A DNA stretch of 64,000 nt from Opitutia bacterium (lineage in GTDB: Bacteria > Verrucomicrobiota > Verrucomicrobiia > Opitutales > Opitutaceae), in contig CANJIU010000040.1 of the NCBI GenBank assembly GCA_947474365.1, positions 1 to 64,000 of the forward strand. The letters run 5' to 3'. The notes beneath the pieces were generated by a model that saw only the letters and a program-made list of their open reading frames with translations, did no database searches and was not told the origin of the DNA. Positions within the stretch are counted from its first letter, which is position 1. Each line of letters starts with the position of its first letter. A program made the translations under genes and the position numbers. Shown one piece after another: positions 1 through 8,900 of the stretch.

Positions 1-164
1 CATGTGTCCGCCCGATCGCGCCGGCAATTTGTCGTACCTGATCACTGGATTGCCGAACATCGTACGACGGGAAACCGGACGCTGTTCGCGTCAGCGTCGC
101 TCGCTCGAATTGAATGCTCACACGTTCCCGCCTGACCCTCTGGAATCTTCCTCTGGAATCTTGC
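1..164 (+). repeat. Interspersed repeat, copy 1
   Basis: This stretch aligns by eye with 4244-4395. Both copies share the order 'catg..gcccgaccgcgccgg'-like start, 'ggacgctgttcgcg', 'attgaatgctcac' and 'gttcccgcctgac', ending in 'tctggaatcttgc'. The region has no convincing gene; the overlapping open frames have arginine/serine-rich compositions typical of high-GC chance frames. It is probably a decayed non-coding repeat or a mobile-element remnant. The copy may begin before the window. Confidence 0.6.
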
Positions 165-175
165 TTCCGTCCCAA

Positions 176-433
176 CGATCGGCGACGGGGGGCGTCGCCG
201 CTCCAGGTCCAGACACCGATGAAATATTGCGGTGGCCGATGGCGACCGCGCCGGCGAATTACGCGCCTCTATCGCGCAGCCGGTCCGCCGGGAGCCCTGA
301 CCGTTTGCTCCTACGTTCGAGCAGGGGACGAGAAACGGATGGGTAAGGGACCGTTCGCGGCTTTTGTCGCCGTGCGCTTCCGACCGAGATACCGGCGACG
401 GGGGCGTCGCCGCTCCAGGTAGAGGCGCAGATG
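176..433 (+). repeat. Composite repeat with IS110-type scrap, copy 1
   Basis: The segment matches 5040-5275. The unit 'ggcgacgggggcgtcgccgc' followed by 'tccaggt' and a '..gcgc.gatgaa' stretch occurs near 180-222, again near 392-433, and near 5237-5275. Between the first two units, 226-270 reads in one frame as IAVADGDRAGELRAS. That closely resembles the start of IS110-family DEDD transposases and the clearer copy at 5032-5112. No intact transposase is present. It is read as a decayed insertion-sequence end that has been duplicated. Confidence 0.55.
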
Positions 434-491
434 AACGAGTGGGTCTGGCCGTTCGGGCCGAAATGGCGCTTCGCCGTGGCAACAATGGGTT

Positions 492-535
492 AACCGGAGG
501 ATAACCGGACGACAACCGGAGGATAACCGGAGGAC
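492..535 (+). repeat. 11-bp tandem repeat, four units
   Basis: Four contiguous 11-bp units: aaccggaggat, aaccggacgac, aaccggaggat, aaccggaggac. The DNA is non-coding. A second, unrelated 11-bp array lies at 5469-5534. Function unknown; 11 bp is close to one helical turn. Confidence 0.8.
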
Positions 536-614
536 TGTTTGAAGTCTGAAACTGCGTTTTGGGTCGGAATGGCACAGCGGACGATGAATGATACCGACGA
601 GGGACAGGGCGGTG

Positions 615-652
615 TCGATTCGGACGGGGCCAGTCGATTCGGACGGGGCCAG
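615..652 (+). repeat. 19-bp tandem duplication
   Basis: The 19-bp unit tcgattcggacggggccag occurs twice in perfect head-to-tail order. It lies in non-coding DNA just before an inverted pair (about 649-663 and 709-728) related to the 'caggcgggaac' ends of the repeat at 4184-4380. Confidence 0.75.
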
Positions 653-748
653 GCGGGAACATGTCACACCAAACGCACCTGAAGCGGCACCAAAGCAGGC
701 CGTTTGTTCCATGTTCCGACTGACCCTCTGGAAACTTGGCCCGGATCG

Positions 749-927
749 GGAACGATTCATTTGAAGCACGAATGATCACGGATGTTCAGAGCAAGCGGGC
801 CCACACGCCCGGATCCGATCTGCTCACCGTTCGGTGGCGTTTCGGATTTCCAGCCCGGACCTGTTCGCCCCACTGTATCCGTGTCGATTCGTGTCCTTTC
901 GTGGTTTCCGTTTGCATGGCTACGGCT
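749..927 (+). repeat. Long interspersed repeat, copy A
   Basis: About 180 bp that match, in opposite orientation, 52941-53130. Shared landmarks in order are 'acgattcatttgaa', 'tcagagcaagc', 'caccgttcggtggcgtttcg', 'gatttcca', 'tgtatccgtgtc.attcgtg' and 'cgtggttt'. The inner ends are themselves partly inverted ('cacggat' and 'atccgtg' motifs), as in a palindromic non-autonomous element. No coding content is apparent. Confidence 0.65.
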
Positions 928-971
928 TATCGCGGGATCGCCAAACATCTCACGATGGGCAGCCCGGCCAA

Positions 972-991
972 CCGCACCGTAACCGGTGCGG
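972..991 (-). terminator. Hairpin 3' of the TonB receptor gene
   Basis: An 8-bp perfect stem (ccgcaccg / cggtgcgg) with a 4-nt loop lies about 30 bp past the stop codon of the receptor gene that ends at 1023. There is no clear T-run on the minus strand, so it is at best a weak or factor-assisted terminator, or a transcript-end stabiliser. Confidence 0.4.
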
Positions 992-1022
992 CTACAATAT
1001 CGCCTCGACCGTCACCGATTGC

Positions 1023-3902
1023 TCAAAACTCAAAGTTCGCGCTCAGCCGCCACGTGGTCGGCGGCTGCGGCACCGTGCGAAACGGGAGCTTCCGGCCGGT
1101 TTCCCAACTGTAGCGCACGATCAGCGCGTCGCGGTCGTTGAAGACATTGTAGACATTGGCCTGGAAGCTCAGCCGCCGGTTCTGGCGCAGGCCGCGGACG
1201 GTGTACCCGATCATCGCGTCGGCGCGCCAATAGGCCGGAGACCAGGCTTCGTTCCCCGCCGGATCCAAACCGGTGAAGAGTTTGCTTTGGTAACTGTAGC
1301 CGCCGCCCGCATAGATTCCCTTCATCCAGCCGGACGTGAAATTGTAACGCGTGAACAAATTCGACTTGTGCCGCCGGGTGCCGAGCTTCGTGCCGCCGTC
1401 GTTCTCCGTGTACTCGTTGAGGCCGCTGCTCGTCGTGAGATAAAAGTCGACCTCCTGTTGAATCGTGCGGCTCGCGCTGGTGATCACGCCGGCCGTGTTG
1501 GTCTTGGCCAGAAACGCGACGTTCTGCACGTGCCAGGCCTTCCACTCCGGGAACAGGTTCTCCTCCACAGCATCGGTGTACGAATAGTTGGCCTGCAATC
1601 TCCAGTTCCGCGTGACGTTGGCGGTGAGCTGCAGCTCGACGCCCTGCGACCGATGGTCGAACAGATCCTGCGTGCCGGTCAGCAGCCGGGCGTCATGCTC
1701 CTCGACCGAAATGCGCCGGGCCGCGAGCAACGCGTCCATGATCCGGACGTTGGCATCCTGGACCGGGGACGGCGCCGTCGTCGACTGATGCACCCCCGCC
1801 GTCGTGTAGTACGTCGCGCGGGTGTAGATCCGGCCGTCAAACAAATCCAATGCCACGCCGATGTCCCGGCCGCGCCCACGTGGCGGCTCCAAGGTGATGG
1901 GATTTCCCGGGATGCCGCTGTCGGGCAGGCGGGTCTGTCCGCGGGCCGGCAACGAGATATTGTCGGCCTGATTGTAGAACACCGACAGCCAGGGCGTGGC
2001 ATGATACGCCAGCCCCGCAGTCTTGTTGCGCCCGACATTGTTCGCCCGCGTGGAACGCTGGGCGGGGTCGGCCTGCGCCGGATCGCGCGCGTAAGTCCAC
2101 GCATTGGTCCGCGGGTCGCGCATCCGCCCCATCTGATATTCATCGAGGTCGTCGCGGCGCAGGCCGCCCGCGAGCACGAGCTTGCCGGAGAAATAGCGCG
2201 CCTGCCCGGCGACCATATAGCCCTTCTGCTTCGTATAGGTTTCCTTCGGCGAACCACCGCCGCTCGGGAACCACGCCGACGACAGCGTGCGGGCGGTGAT
2301 CGAATCCTTCACGTGGTCGAACAAGCCGCCGCGGCCGGGACCGTTGAGCGCGTACGACGCCCAGTCGTGCTCGGTCGGATACGTGCGCCGGTAGACCACG
2401 TTGTTGGTGCTCTCCGGCTGCCCGTTGAAGGCCGCCAGCCCGGTCGTCGCGTCGACCCACATTTCCCGGTAGGTCCCCGAACCCGTGAAACTCTTTTCAT
2501 ATTCGGTCAGCGCGGCGAGGCGGTAGTTGCCCCACTGCCTTGCGTCGTGCTCGGTGGAGAAAATCAGCCGGCCGGTGTCGGTGACCTCCCGGTTGAAAAG
2601 CCGTTGCCAGCCGCCCTCGAGGTAGAGCTGGCCGGCAAACGGATTGACCGTCCCGTCGTTGTTCCGCTGGTTGGGGTCACCCTTCATGCGCTGCGGGCTG
2701 TCGACCTGCGGATCATAGCGATCGAAGACGTGGTCCTGATGGTTGTACGCCGCCTCCAGAAACGTCTTCTGGGAAATTCGCTGTTCGAGGAACGTCGAGA
2801 ACGCGTTGAAGCGCGACGAACGATCCTGCGCCGGTCCGCCGATATTGATCGACGGATCGGTGTAGCGGGGATCGAGCACGGTGCCGGTGCCGGCCGGTCC
2901 CGTCGTCGTGGTCGTCAACGTGCCGCGCATCGCCTGGGTGAAGCCGTTGTTCGAGATGAACGTCACGTGCGGGGCGGTCACCGCGGTCGAGAGGCGCGTG
3001 GTGCCCTGGGCAGCGACGGCGGTCTGCGTGGCGTTGGTCGGGCGTCCGCCCTCGGCCCACAGCAGGAAATTGTTCAGCAGGTTGTCCGCCCGCGGTGAGT
3101 TGCTGTCGATTTGGCCGTGCTGGAATTCCGCCCGGAATTGCGTGCGGTCGGAAAAGCGGACCTTGGCCGCGAGGTGGGCGATCGTGCTTTCCTGATACTG
3201 CCAGTGCCGGAACGAATTGGTCCGGTTGTAGACGGTGTTGAGCCGGAGCGCGAGTTTGCCGTCCAGCAGGCGCTGGTTGAGATCAAGGGTCGAGCGCCTC
3301 GAGTCATCGCTGCCGACGCTCAACGATCCCTGATGGAACGAGCGTGCGACCTGTGCCTGCTTAGTGCTGGAGTTGATCAGTCCGCCGGGCGACGCGATGC
3401 CGAAGAGCACCGAGTTGGGCCCGCGCGAATCCTCGATGCGCTCCACCAGCGCCGTCTCGATCGGCAGGCTCCAGCGGAAATAGTTCTGCGCCACGGAGGC
3501 TTTGAGGCCGCGAACGCGGAACGTCTGGTAACCACCGACGGTTTCGTTGCCGTTGGGATTCGCCGCGCGATCATCGTCGAGCTGGTATTCGACGTTCACC
3601 GCGTAACGCACGACCTCGGACACGTCGAAGGCGCCGAGGTCAGACATGAATTCGCTAGTGAACACCGAGATCGAGGCGGGCGTGTCCTTGAGCGACGTGT
3701 TGAGGCGGCTGCCCGCGAGCGTGTTGGCCGCAAGGTAGCCGGCGTCCTTGTCGTGCTGCACGACGAACGGGCTCAGTTCGACCACGGGATCGCTGGGCGC
3801 GGTCAGGGCCGAAGCGGCGGGCGCGGATTGTGCCGCCAGTTCGCTCACGCCCATCAGGGCAAGGACACCGATCACAACCGGGGCAACGGCATTTGGTTTC
3901 AT
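1023..3902 (-). CDS. TonB-dependent receptor (siderophore-receptor-like plug)
   Basis: Outer-membrane active transporter that would take up a large ligand using energy from TonB. The protein has 959 residues from the ATG at 3902, which directly precedes a clear signal peptide (MKPNAVAPVV...LAAQS). An in-frame upstream ATG at 3992 would add 30 residues lacking signal character. After the signal comes a TonB-box-like segment (ELSPFVV), then the plug, with 'RIEDSRGPNSVLFG' and 'SPGGLIN' as in FhuE/FpvA-type plugs. The rest is a long beta-barrel ending in phenylalanine (ANFEF), as expected for BamA-dependent insertion. No carboxypeptidase-like N-terminal domain and no SusD partner are present. 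The ligand cannot be told from sequence. A decayed fragment of a close paralogue lies at 5778-5912. Confidence 0.93.
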   Translation of the reverse strand: MKPNAVAPVVIGVLALMGVSELAAQSAPAASALTAPSDPVVELSPFVVQHDKDAGYLAANTLAGSRLNTSLKDTPASISVFTSEFMSDLGAFDVSEVVRYAVNVEYQLDDDRAANPNGNETVGGYQTFRVRGLKASVAQNYFRWSLPIETALVERIEDSRGPNSVLFGIASPGGLINSSTKQAQVARSFHQGSLSVGSDDSRRSTLDLNQRLLDGKLALRLNTVYNRTNSFRHWQYQESTIAHLAAKVRFSDRTQFRAEFQHGQIDSNSPRADNLLNNFLLWAEGGRPTNATQTAVAAQGTTRLSTAVTAPHVTFISNNGFTQAMRGTLTTTTTGPAGTGTVLDPRYTDPSINIGGPAQDRSSRFNAFSTFLEQRISQKTFLEAAYNHQDHVFDRYDPQVDSPQRMKGDPNQRNNDGTVNPFAGQLYLEGGWQRLFNREVTDTGRLIFSTEHDARQWGNYRLAALTEYEKSFTGSGTYREMWVDATTGLAAFNGQPESTNNVVYRRTYPTEHDWASYALNGPGRGGLFDHVKDSITARTLSSAWFPSGGGSPKETYTKQKGYMVAGQARYFSGKLVLAGGLRRDDLDEYQMGRMRDPRTNAWTYARDPAQADPAQRSTRANNVGRNKTAGLAYHATPWLSVFYNQADNISLPARGQTRLPDSGIPGNPITLEPPRGRGRDIGVALDLFDGRIYTRATYYTTAGVHQSTTAPSPVQDANVRIMDALLAARRISVEEHDARLLTGTQDLFDHRSQGVELQLTANVTRNWRLQANYSYTDAVEENLFPEWKAWHVQNVAFLAKTNTAGVITSASRTIQQEVDFYLTTSSGLNEYTENDGGTKLGTRRHKSNLFTRYNFTSGWMKGIYAGGGYSYQSKLFTGLDPAGNEAWSPAYWRADAMIGYTVRGLRQNRRLSFQANVYNVFNDRDALIVRYSWETGRKLPFRTVPQPPTTWRLSANFEF

Positions 3903-4088
3903 GGGGCGGAACGGGCTGGGATTACCGAACGACTGGACGCCGGCGCGGGGAAGTCGCCGAAAGCTGGAAAATCCATTTAGCAAGGTGTCCACGGGCGCGG
4001 ATGCAAATCAGAAACCACGACGGTCGGGCGGCGACGCCTTTGCCGATTGACGGTGCGTATATCGCCCGCAACCAACCGTCTGGTGGCT

Positions 4089-4147
4089 GCGAGCGCCAGC
4101 GAGTGGAAGCTCGATCGCTTTCTCCCGGTCCACTCGCTGGCGCTCGC
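4089..4147. repeat. 19-bp perfect inverted repeat
   Basis: Arms gcgagcgccagcgagtgga (4089-4107) and its exact reverse complement (4129-4147) are separated by 21 nt. It lies between the SdpI-like gene and the receptor gene, both on the minus strand. It could form a strong hairpin in RNA but has no T-run. It is probably a REP-like palindrome; a terminator role is possible. Confidence 0.6.
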
Positions 4148-4183
4148 GGCTACTAACAGCCGTCAACGTGGCGATCCGATAGG

Positions 4184-4395
4184 GTCAGGCGGGAACCTGT
4201 TAGCTCGCTGTCCACCTCACCGGAGGCAACAGAACGAAATATCCATGCGGCTGCCCGACCGCGCCGGCAATTTGGCGCACCTGATCGCTGGCTCGACGAA
4301 CTTCTCACGATGGGCAACCCGGACGCTGTTCGCGCCAGCGGCGCCTGCTCGGATTGAATGCTCACGTGTTCCCGCCTGACACTCTGGAATCTTGC
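4184..4395. mobile_element. Candidate MITE-like element with 13-bp terminal inverted repeats (contains repeat copy 2)
   Basis: Perfect 13-bp inverted ends, gtcaggcgggaac (4184-4196) and gttcccgcctgac (4368-4380), bound about 197 bp that contain no gene. The internal sequence, continuing to about 4395, matches 1-164. Related ends occur at 124-136 and around 650-660. No target-site duplication was obvious. It is best read as a non-autonomous element or its remnant. Confidence 0.5.
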
Positions 4396-4452
4396 CGCCG
4401 TGGCCGACCGTAGCTGTTCACTACAGCGCACGGAAAGGCGCGGCGGTTGTTG

Positions 4453-4800
4453 TCATTTGGGGCTCGCGGTGGGCTTGAGTGAACAAAAATACAGGCAGGG
4501 TAAAACGACGGAGAGCCAGGCAATAACTCCTGCGCTGATGGAGTAGGAGTCGCGTGCGGACACCGGGACGAAGAAGCCGGCCATACCGACGAGAAAAATC
4601 ACGATGCCGGCAACCGCCAGATAGCGACCGCCAATGGCGTTGATGCGATACCAGTCGGAATCCGAAGCAAACGATGCCTTGGTGCGGACGCCGTAAAGGG
4701 AGTTGGGCGGCACCCGCCGCAAGATCATCGGAATGGCAAGCAGGACGATGAGTAAGCCGGAGCCGCTGATTGCTGCTGCGATCATCTGGAGGGAGTTCAT
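4453..4800 (-). CDS. SdpI-family small membrane protein
   Basis: A 115-residue integral membrane protein with three predicted membrane spans (about 7-28, 57-80 and 90-108). The conserved family segment is PPNSLYGVRT (residues 31-40), followed by WYRINAIGGR (50-59); this pairing is typical of the SdpI/YhfL family. In Bacillus, SdpI is the immunity protein against the SdpC toxin, but most distant homologues have no known role, and no SdpC-like gene is nearby. The ATG at 4800 begins directly before the first span; the frame extends upstream without membrane character. The gene stands alone between repeat-rich segments and has its own transcription context. Confidence 0.85.
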   Translation of the reverse strand: MNSLQMIAAAISGSGLLIVLLAIPMILRRVPPNSLYGVRTKASFASDSDWYRINAIGGRYLAVAGIVIFLVGMAGFFVPVSARDSYSISAGVIAWLSVVLPCLYFCSLKPTASPK

Positions 4801-5031
4801 GGGGTTGGCGGTCGTTGCATGACTACGCTGCCGTTTCGATTCGGGGAGCACGGTGCAACGCACAGAGATGATCGCGGCGTGGCGACCGGAGCGGAAAAGA
4901 GAGTGCTTGTCCCAGCGGGCGCGGGTTACCGCGGCGTGAGCCGAAGCCGATCCGCAGGGTTATGGCTGAAGTGCGAACAGCCAACAAAACAACCGAAAAC
5001 GGAGACCAGCACATGAAGGACGGTAAATAAA
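4801..5031. other. Gene-poor spacer
   Basis: No credible gene is seen upstream of the SdpI-like gene. It probably carries that gene's promoter, but no clear -35/-10 pair could be picked out. A possible decayed transposase start codon lies at 5013, out of frame with the IS110 scrap that follows. Confidence 0.4.
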
Positions 5032-5112
5032 TGGGCGGGCCTCGATGTCCACAAGGATACGTCGGTAATCGCGGTGGCCGACGGCGACCGCGACGGCGAA
5101 GTACGCCTCTCC
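5032..5112 (+). pseudogene. IS110-family transposase, N-terminal remnant
   Basis: The plus strand reads WAGLDVHKDT followed by SVIAVADGDRDGEVRLS. This is the hallmark start of IS110-family (DEDD) transposases, in which the D of 'LDVHKD' is the first catalytic aspartate. The frame is preceded by an ATG-containing stretch (5013 onward) that is one base out of register, and no homologous sequence follows 5112. Only about 27 codons survive. The downstream sequence is shared with the composite repeat at 226-433. It is a non-functional scrap of an insertion sequence. Confidence 0.65.
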
Positions 5113-5275
5113 AGCGCAGCCGGTCCGACGGGGTGCCTCGACCGCTGATACCCTCGTTCGACGAGGGAATGAATAACGAAAGAGTAACGGACCGTTCGCG
5201 GGTTTTGTCGCTGTGCTCTTCCGACCCAACAATCGGCGACGGGGGCGTCGCCGCTCCAGGTGTAGGCGCCGATGA
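5113..5275 (+). repeat. Composite repeat, copy 2
   Basis: Matches 270-433. Shared pieces are 'cgcagccggtccg', 'ggaccgttcgcgg', 'ttttgtcgc.gtgc' and 'tcggcgacgggggcgtcgcc' with 'gctccaggt'. It is non-coding and continues directly from the IS110 remnant, so the two copies probably derive from one duplicated insertion-sequence end. Confidence 0.55.
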
Positions 5276-5468
5276 AAGAGTGGGCCGGACCCACCGCGTC
5301 AGGGCACAACCGGCATTCAGGAACGGTCGACCGTACCTGCACGCTTGGTAAACTGTAACCGGCAGACCCTCCCGCCCTGCCGTGCCGGGGCGGCGGCGCA
5401 TCAATGGGATGCTTGCGCACCCGGGAATGGGGGCCGATCACGGGGGCCATGCAGGGGGTTTTCCTCAG

Positions 5469-5534
5469 GATCCTTCTCGGATCCTTCTCAGATCCTTCTC
5501 GAAACCTATACGGATCCTTCTCGCATCCTTCTCA
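5469..5534 (+). repeat. 11-bp tandem repeat, six units
   Basis: Six contiguous 11-bp units: gatccttctcg, gatccttctca, gatccttctcg, aaacctatacg (diverged), gatccttctcg and catccttctca. The array lies in non-coding DNA about 240 bp from the TonB-receptor remnant. Slipped-strand expansion is the likely origin; no function is evident. Confidence 0.85.
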
Positions 5535-5741
5535 GCCGGGCCTTCCCGGGAGCACCCGAGGAGCGAGTGAGACGGCTCCCACCAATGCGAGTAGTCCGGC
5601 GCGGCGGGCGGGACGACGCCCGCCCAGAGCGGCGGCGTTGGCCCCTGCGTCGAGGCGCAGCTCCGCGCGAAATGGGCGCGTCTGCCGGTTGGCGGTTACG
5701 TTCGTCACCGTAAATGGTGGACACTTCTTCATTTCTAGACG

Positions 5742-5766
5742 CTGGGGACGCGACGCCCTCGTCGCG
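5742..5766 (+). repeat. Half of a palindromic repeat (arm only)
   Basis: The 25-bp arm beginning ctggggacgcgacgccctcg is shared with the full palindromes at 39581-39644 and 46454-46514. Here the second arm is missing and the sequence runs into a TonB-receptor gene remnant, suggesting a recombination junction. Confidence 0.65.
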
Positions 5767-5777
5767 TGGTTTGAAAC

Positions 5778-5912
5778 CGCCACGTGGTCGGCGCCTACCA
5801 CACCGCGCAAAACAACCGTCGAACAGACCGAACGCCACGCCAATGTCCCGTCCGCGCCCTCGCGGCGGCTCCAGACCGATTGGGTTTCCGGGGATGCCGC
5901 CTTCGGGCCGGC
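5778..5912 (-). pseudogene. Remnant of a TonB-dependent receptor gene
   Basis: On the minus strand the first part (about 5819-5912) reads GIPGNPIGLEPPRGRGRDIG followed by VAFGLFD. It is nearly identical to residues of the receptor at 1023-3902 (GIPGNPITLEPPRGRGRDIG, then VALDLFD). It then jumps directly to a decayed C-terminal piece (FCAVW, stop, APTTWRF) matching that receptor's FRTVPQPPTTWRL, about 240 residues further on. An internal deletion and a stop codon make it non-functional. It sits just past the stop of the receptor gene at 5919. Confidence 0.65.
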
Positions 5913-5918
5913 GCTCCC

Positions 5919-8900
5919 TCAGAACCGCGCCGTCACGCCCGCCTTAAAGCTCGTGCCGGCACCGGCGGCGTACGAGGGAATCTCGCGGCCAAAGGCGTGC
6001 ACGTAGTCGTTGTTCGTCCAGTCGTTGGTCAGATTGTAGACGTCGAAGTAGAACGAATACACGCGGTTCAACGTGTACTGCGCCTTGAAGTCCCAGAGCG
6101 TGCGCGCGTGCTGGAAGACGTCGTAAAGCATCGTGCCGGGGAGCACTCCGGCGCCGGATCCGAATGTGCCCGACGTCGAGCTGCGGAAAAACTCACTACG
6201 GTAGTTCATCATGATGCGCAGATCGAGTCCGTGGCCGCGCCAGGTGAGGCCGGCGTTGGCGCTCCGCGGGGTGAGGTTCGGCAGGCGCGTGGTCGTCGCG
6301 GCGGAGCCGAAATCGCCCTTGGTGTCGAGGTAGGTGAAGTTCGCGAACGAACCCAGGCCGCGGAGCGGGCCGGGTAGAAACGTGTATTGCTGCTGATGGT
6401 TGAGCTCGATGCCGCGGATGCGGGCGGAGCCGATGTTGCGGTTCTGCGTGAGCGTCCAGCCCGCGTAGTCGCCGCCGAAGCCGTTGTCGGCGCCCGTCGG
6501 CACGGTCGACTGAAACGTGCGGAAGTAATTCGTGATTTGCTTGAGGAAGACGCCCGCCGAGAGCTGGCCGATGCCGGAAAAATATTTCGCGAGCGTGACG
6601 TCGAAGTTGTCCGAGGTGTAGGGCTTCAAGTCCGGATTTCCTCCAGAAAGCGTCTGGGTGGTCTCGTTGGGCACTAGCGTCGGCAGGAGACTCGTCGGCG
6701 TGGGCCGGGTGATCGATTTCGAGTAGCTCGCCCGGGCCTGCACATCCTGCGAGACGTCGTACACGAAATGGAGACCGGGAAACGTGTTGTTGTACTTGGT
6801 GCCGGCGGTGGCCTTGCCGCGGAAATTGTTCAACGCCCGCGCCGCGTTCACCGCGATCGAAGCCGTGGCGAGGTTGCTGTTCGTGGAATTGGAGACGCGG
6901 ATATCGTTGGTGCCGCTCGTCTCGGTCTGCTCGACGCGCAGCCCAGTGAGGACGCGGAGGCGGTGGTACTTGAGACTGCCCTGCACGTAGGCGGCGTTGA
7001 TGGTTTCATCGAACTCGGCGTCGTTGACGCGGGAATTGTAGAGGGTGTTCCAGACATCGGACGCGGTCTGGGTCCAGTTGGAGGGATCGGCCCAGACATC
7101 GTTGGCGAGGCCGGTCTGCGGGAGCTGCAGGAACGGGAACGGACCGTAGCGGCCGCCGGACATCTTCATGTTATAGCCAAGCCAGGGGGTGACGCCGCCA
7201 TTCGCCGGTGTGGTGGGGCGGCCCGCGTAGGTGTAGTAATTGAGGTCGCGGTTGGCCTTTTGGTGGAAACCAGCCTGCTTGACGCCGACTTTCAAAATCA
7301 CGGGAACCGTCGTGGCGAACGTGTTCTCGAGGTCTGCCCGTCCGCCCCAGCGCTGCGCCGGCGCCGAGTAGGTGATGAGCTGCGAATCGGGCCGCACGGT
7401 GTAATTGACGGGATTGGTCCAATCAGGGCCGCCCGTCTGCGTGACGATGGGATCCCAGTCGCCGCGCCCGCGCCGGTCGAGGCGCCAGCTGACGCCGCTC
7501 AGCCGCGCGAAGAGTTGATTGAGCTGCGGATACATCGTGCGGTTCTTCGAGTAGTTGAAGTCGGTGGTGAGCTTGCCGCTCCCACCGAAGAGGCGCTGCT
7601 CGATGCCGCCGGAGAGCGTCGTGCTCTCGCTCTCGCGGATGTAGAGCACGGATTCGAGGTCGATCGTGCCGTTGCGGGCGTCGACCACATCGTAGGTGCT
7701 GCCGGCGACGAAATTGGCGGCGGCGGCGGTATTGAAAAGTTTCCAGCGGAAATACGAGGGAGAGGAGCCGCTGCGGCGCTTCACGCGATTGTAGGTGCTT
7801 TTGACGAAGAGCGTGGTGTCGGGGCTGAGCTTGTAGTCGGCGTTTAGGCCGAGGTTGAGCGACGGCGATTGTTTGCCGAGACCGCCCCATTGGCCCGCAC
7901 CATACGCGCGCTGAAGGGGCTCGTTCGGGGCGGCGGCCGCGACGAAGAAGCCGGTCTGCGCTGCGGCTGCCTGCCGGGGACCCACCTCGCTGATGAGGCC
8001 GTTGCCAATGTTGCGTTGAAACGTGCCGACCACCCCTAGGTTGTTTCTCCCGCCAAATATGCTGAAGACGTCCGAATAGCTGAGGTTGAGGAGATCGAGT
8101 TCCGGGCGATCCTTGTAGGGCACGCTGCTGTGCTCGTAGCTCTCGGCCCAAGCCGTGCCCGCCGTGAGCGTGATGAGGCGGCCGGGCGTGCGATCGTAGG
8201 CGCGCTTGGTCCGGAGATTCATGTAACCAGCGATGGCGTTGCCATCCATGTCGGGCGTTGGTGACTTGATGATCTCGGCGGAGGCAAGCGTACCCGTGCT
8301 GACCTGCCCGAAGTAGACGTTGCCGTTACTGATTGACGTGCCGCCGGAGACCGCGATCTGCGCGCCGTCGACGAGCAGGGAGGAAAAGTCCTGCGTCATG
8401 CCGCGGATGTAGATGGCGCCGACCTCGCCGCCGCTGCCGTCGACGGAGACGCCCGGCAGCCGCTGCAGCATCTCGCCAATGGCGGCGCCGGGATTGCCGA
8501 ACGCATCAATCGCCGCGACCGTGCGCACATTCGCCGCCTGCCGCTCCTCCTGGATGGCGGCGGCCTGGCCCTCGCGGAGGCCCTTCACGACGTAGCGCTC
8601 CATCTTGTAGGAAGCGGAGTTCAGCGCGACATCGCGCACCGCCGTCTGCCCTGCGGTCACAGAAATGGCAATACGCTGTTCGTCGAGGCCAGGGTACGAC
8701 ACCACGATCCGGGACGAGCCGGGCGGCAGGACGAGGCGGAACGCGCCGTTGAGATCGGTGCTCACGCGGGTGTCCGAGCCTTCCACCGCCACCGCCACGT
8801 TCGGCAGCACGTCGCCCGTGGCCTCGTTGGTGACGCGGCCAGTGACAACGCCGGTGGAGTCCTGTGCGGCGCGAATCGCCGGGAGCGCAACCGCGAGGAC

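Noticed and set aside
42..779. Several 100-245-codon frames in the first kilobase
   Set aside because: They overlap each other on both strands, are rich in R/S/P, cross tandem repeats and show no recognisable motif.
834..3098. 754-codon plus-strand open frame opposite the first TonB receptor
   Set aside because: It is antisense to a receptor with signal peptide, plug and barrel. Its translation is arginine- and valine-rich without motifs, a usual mirror frame in high-GC DNA.
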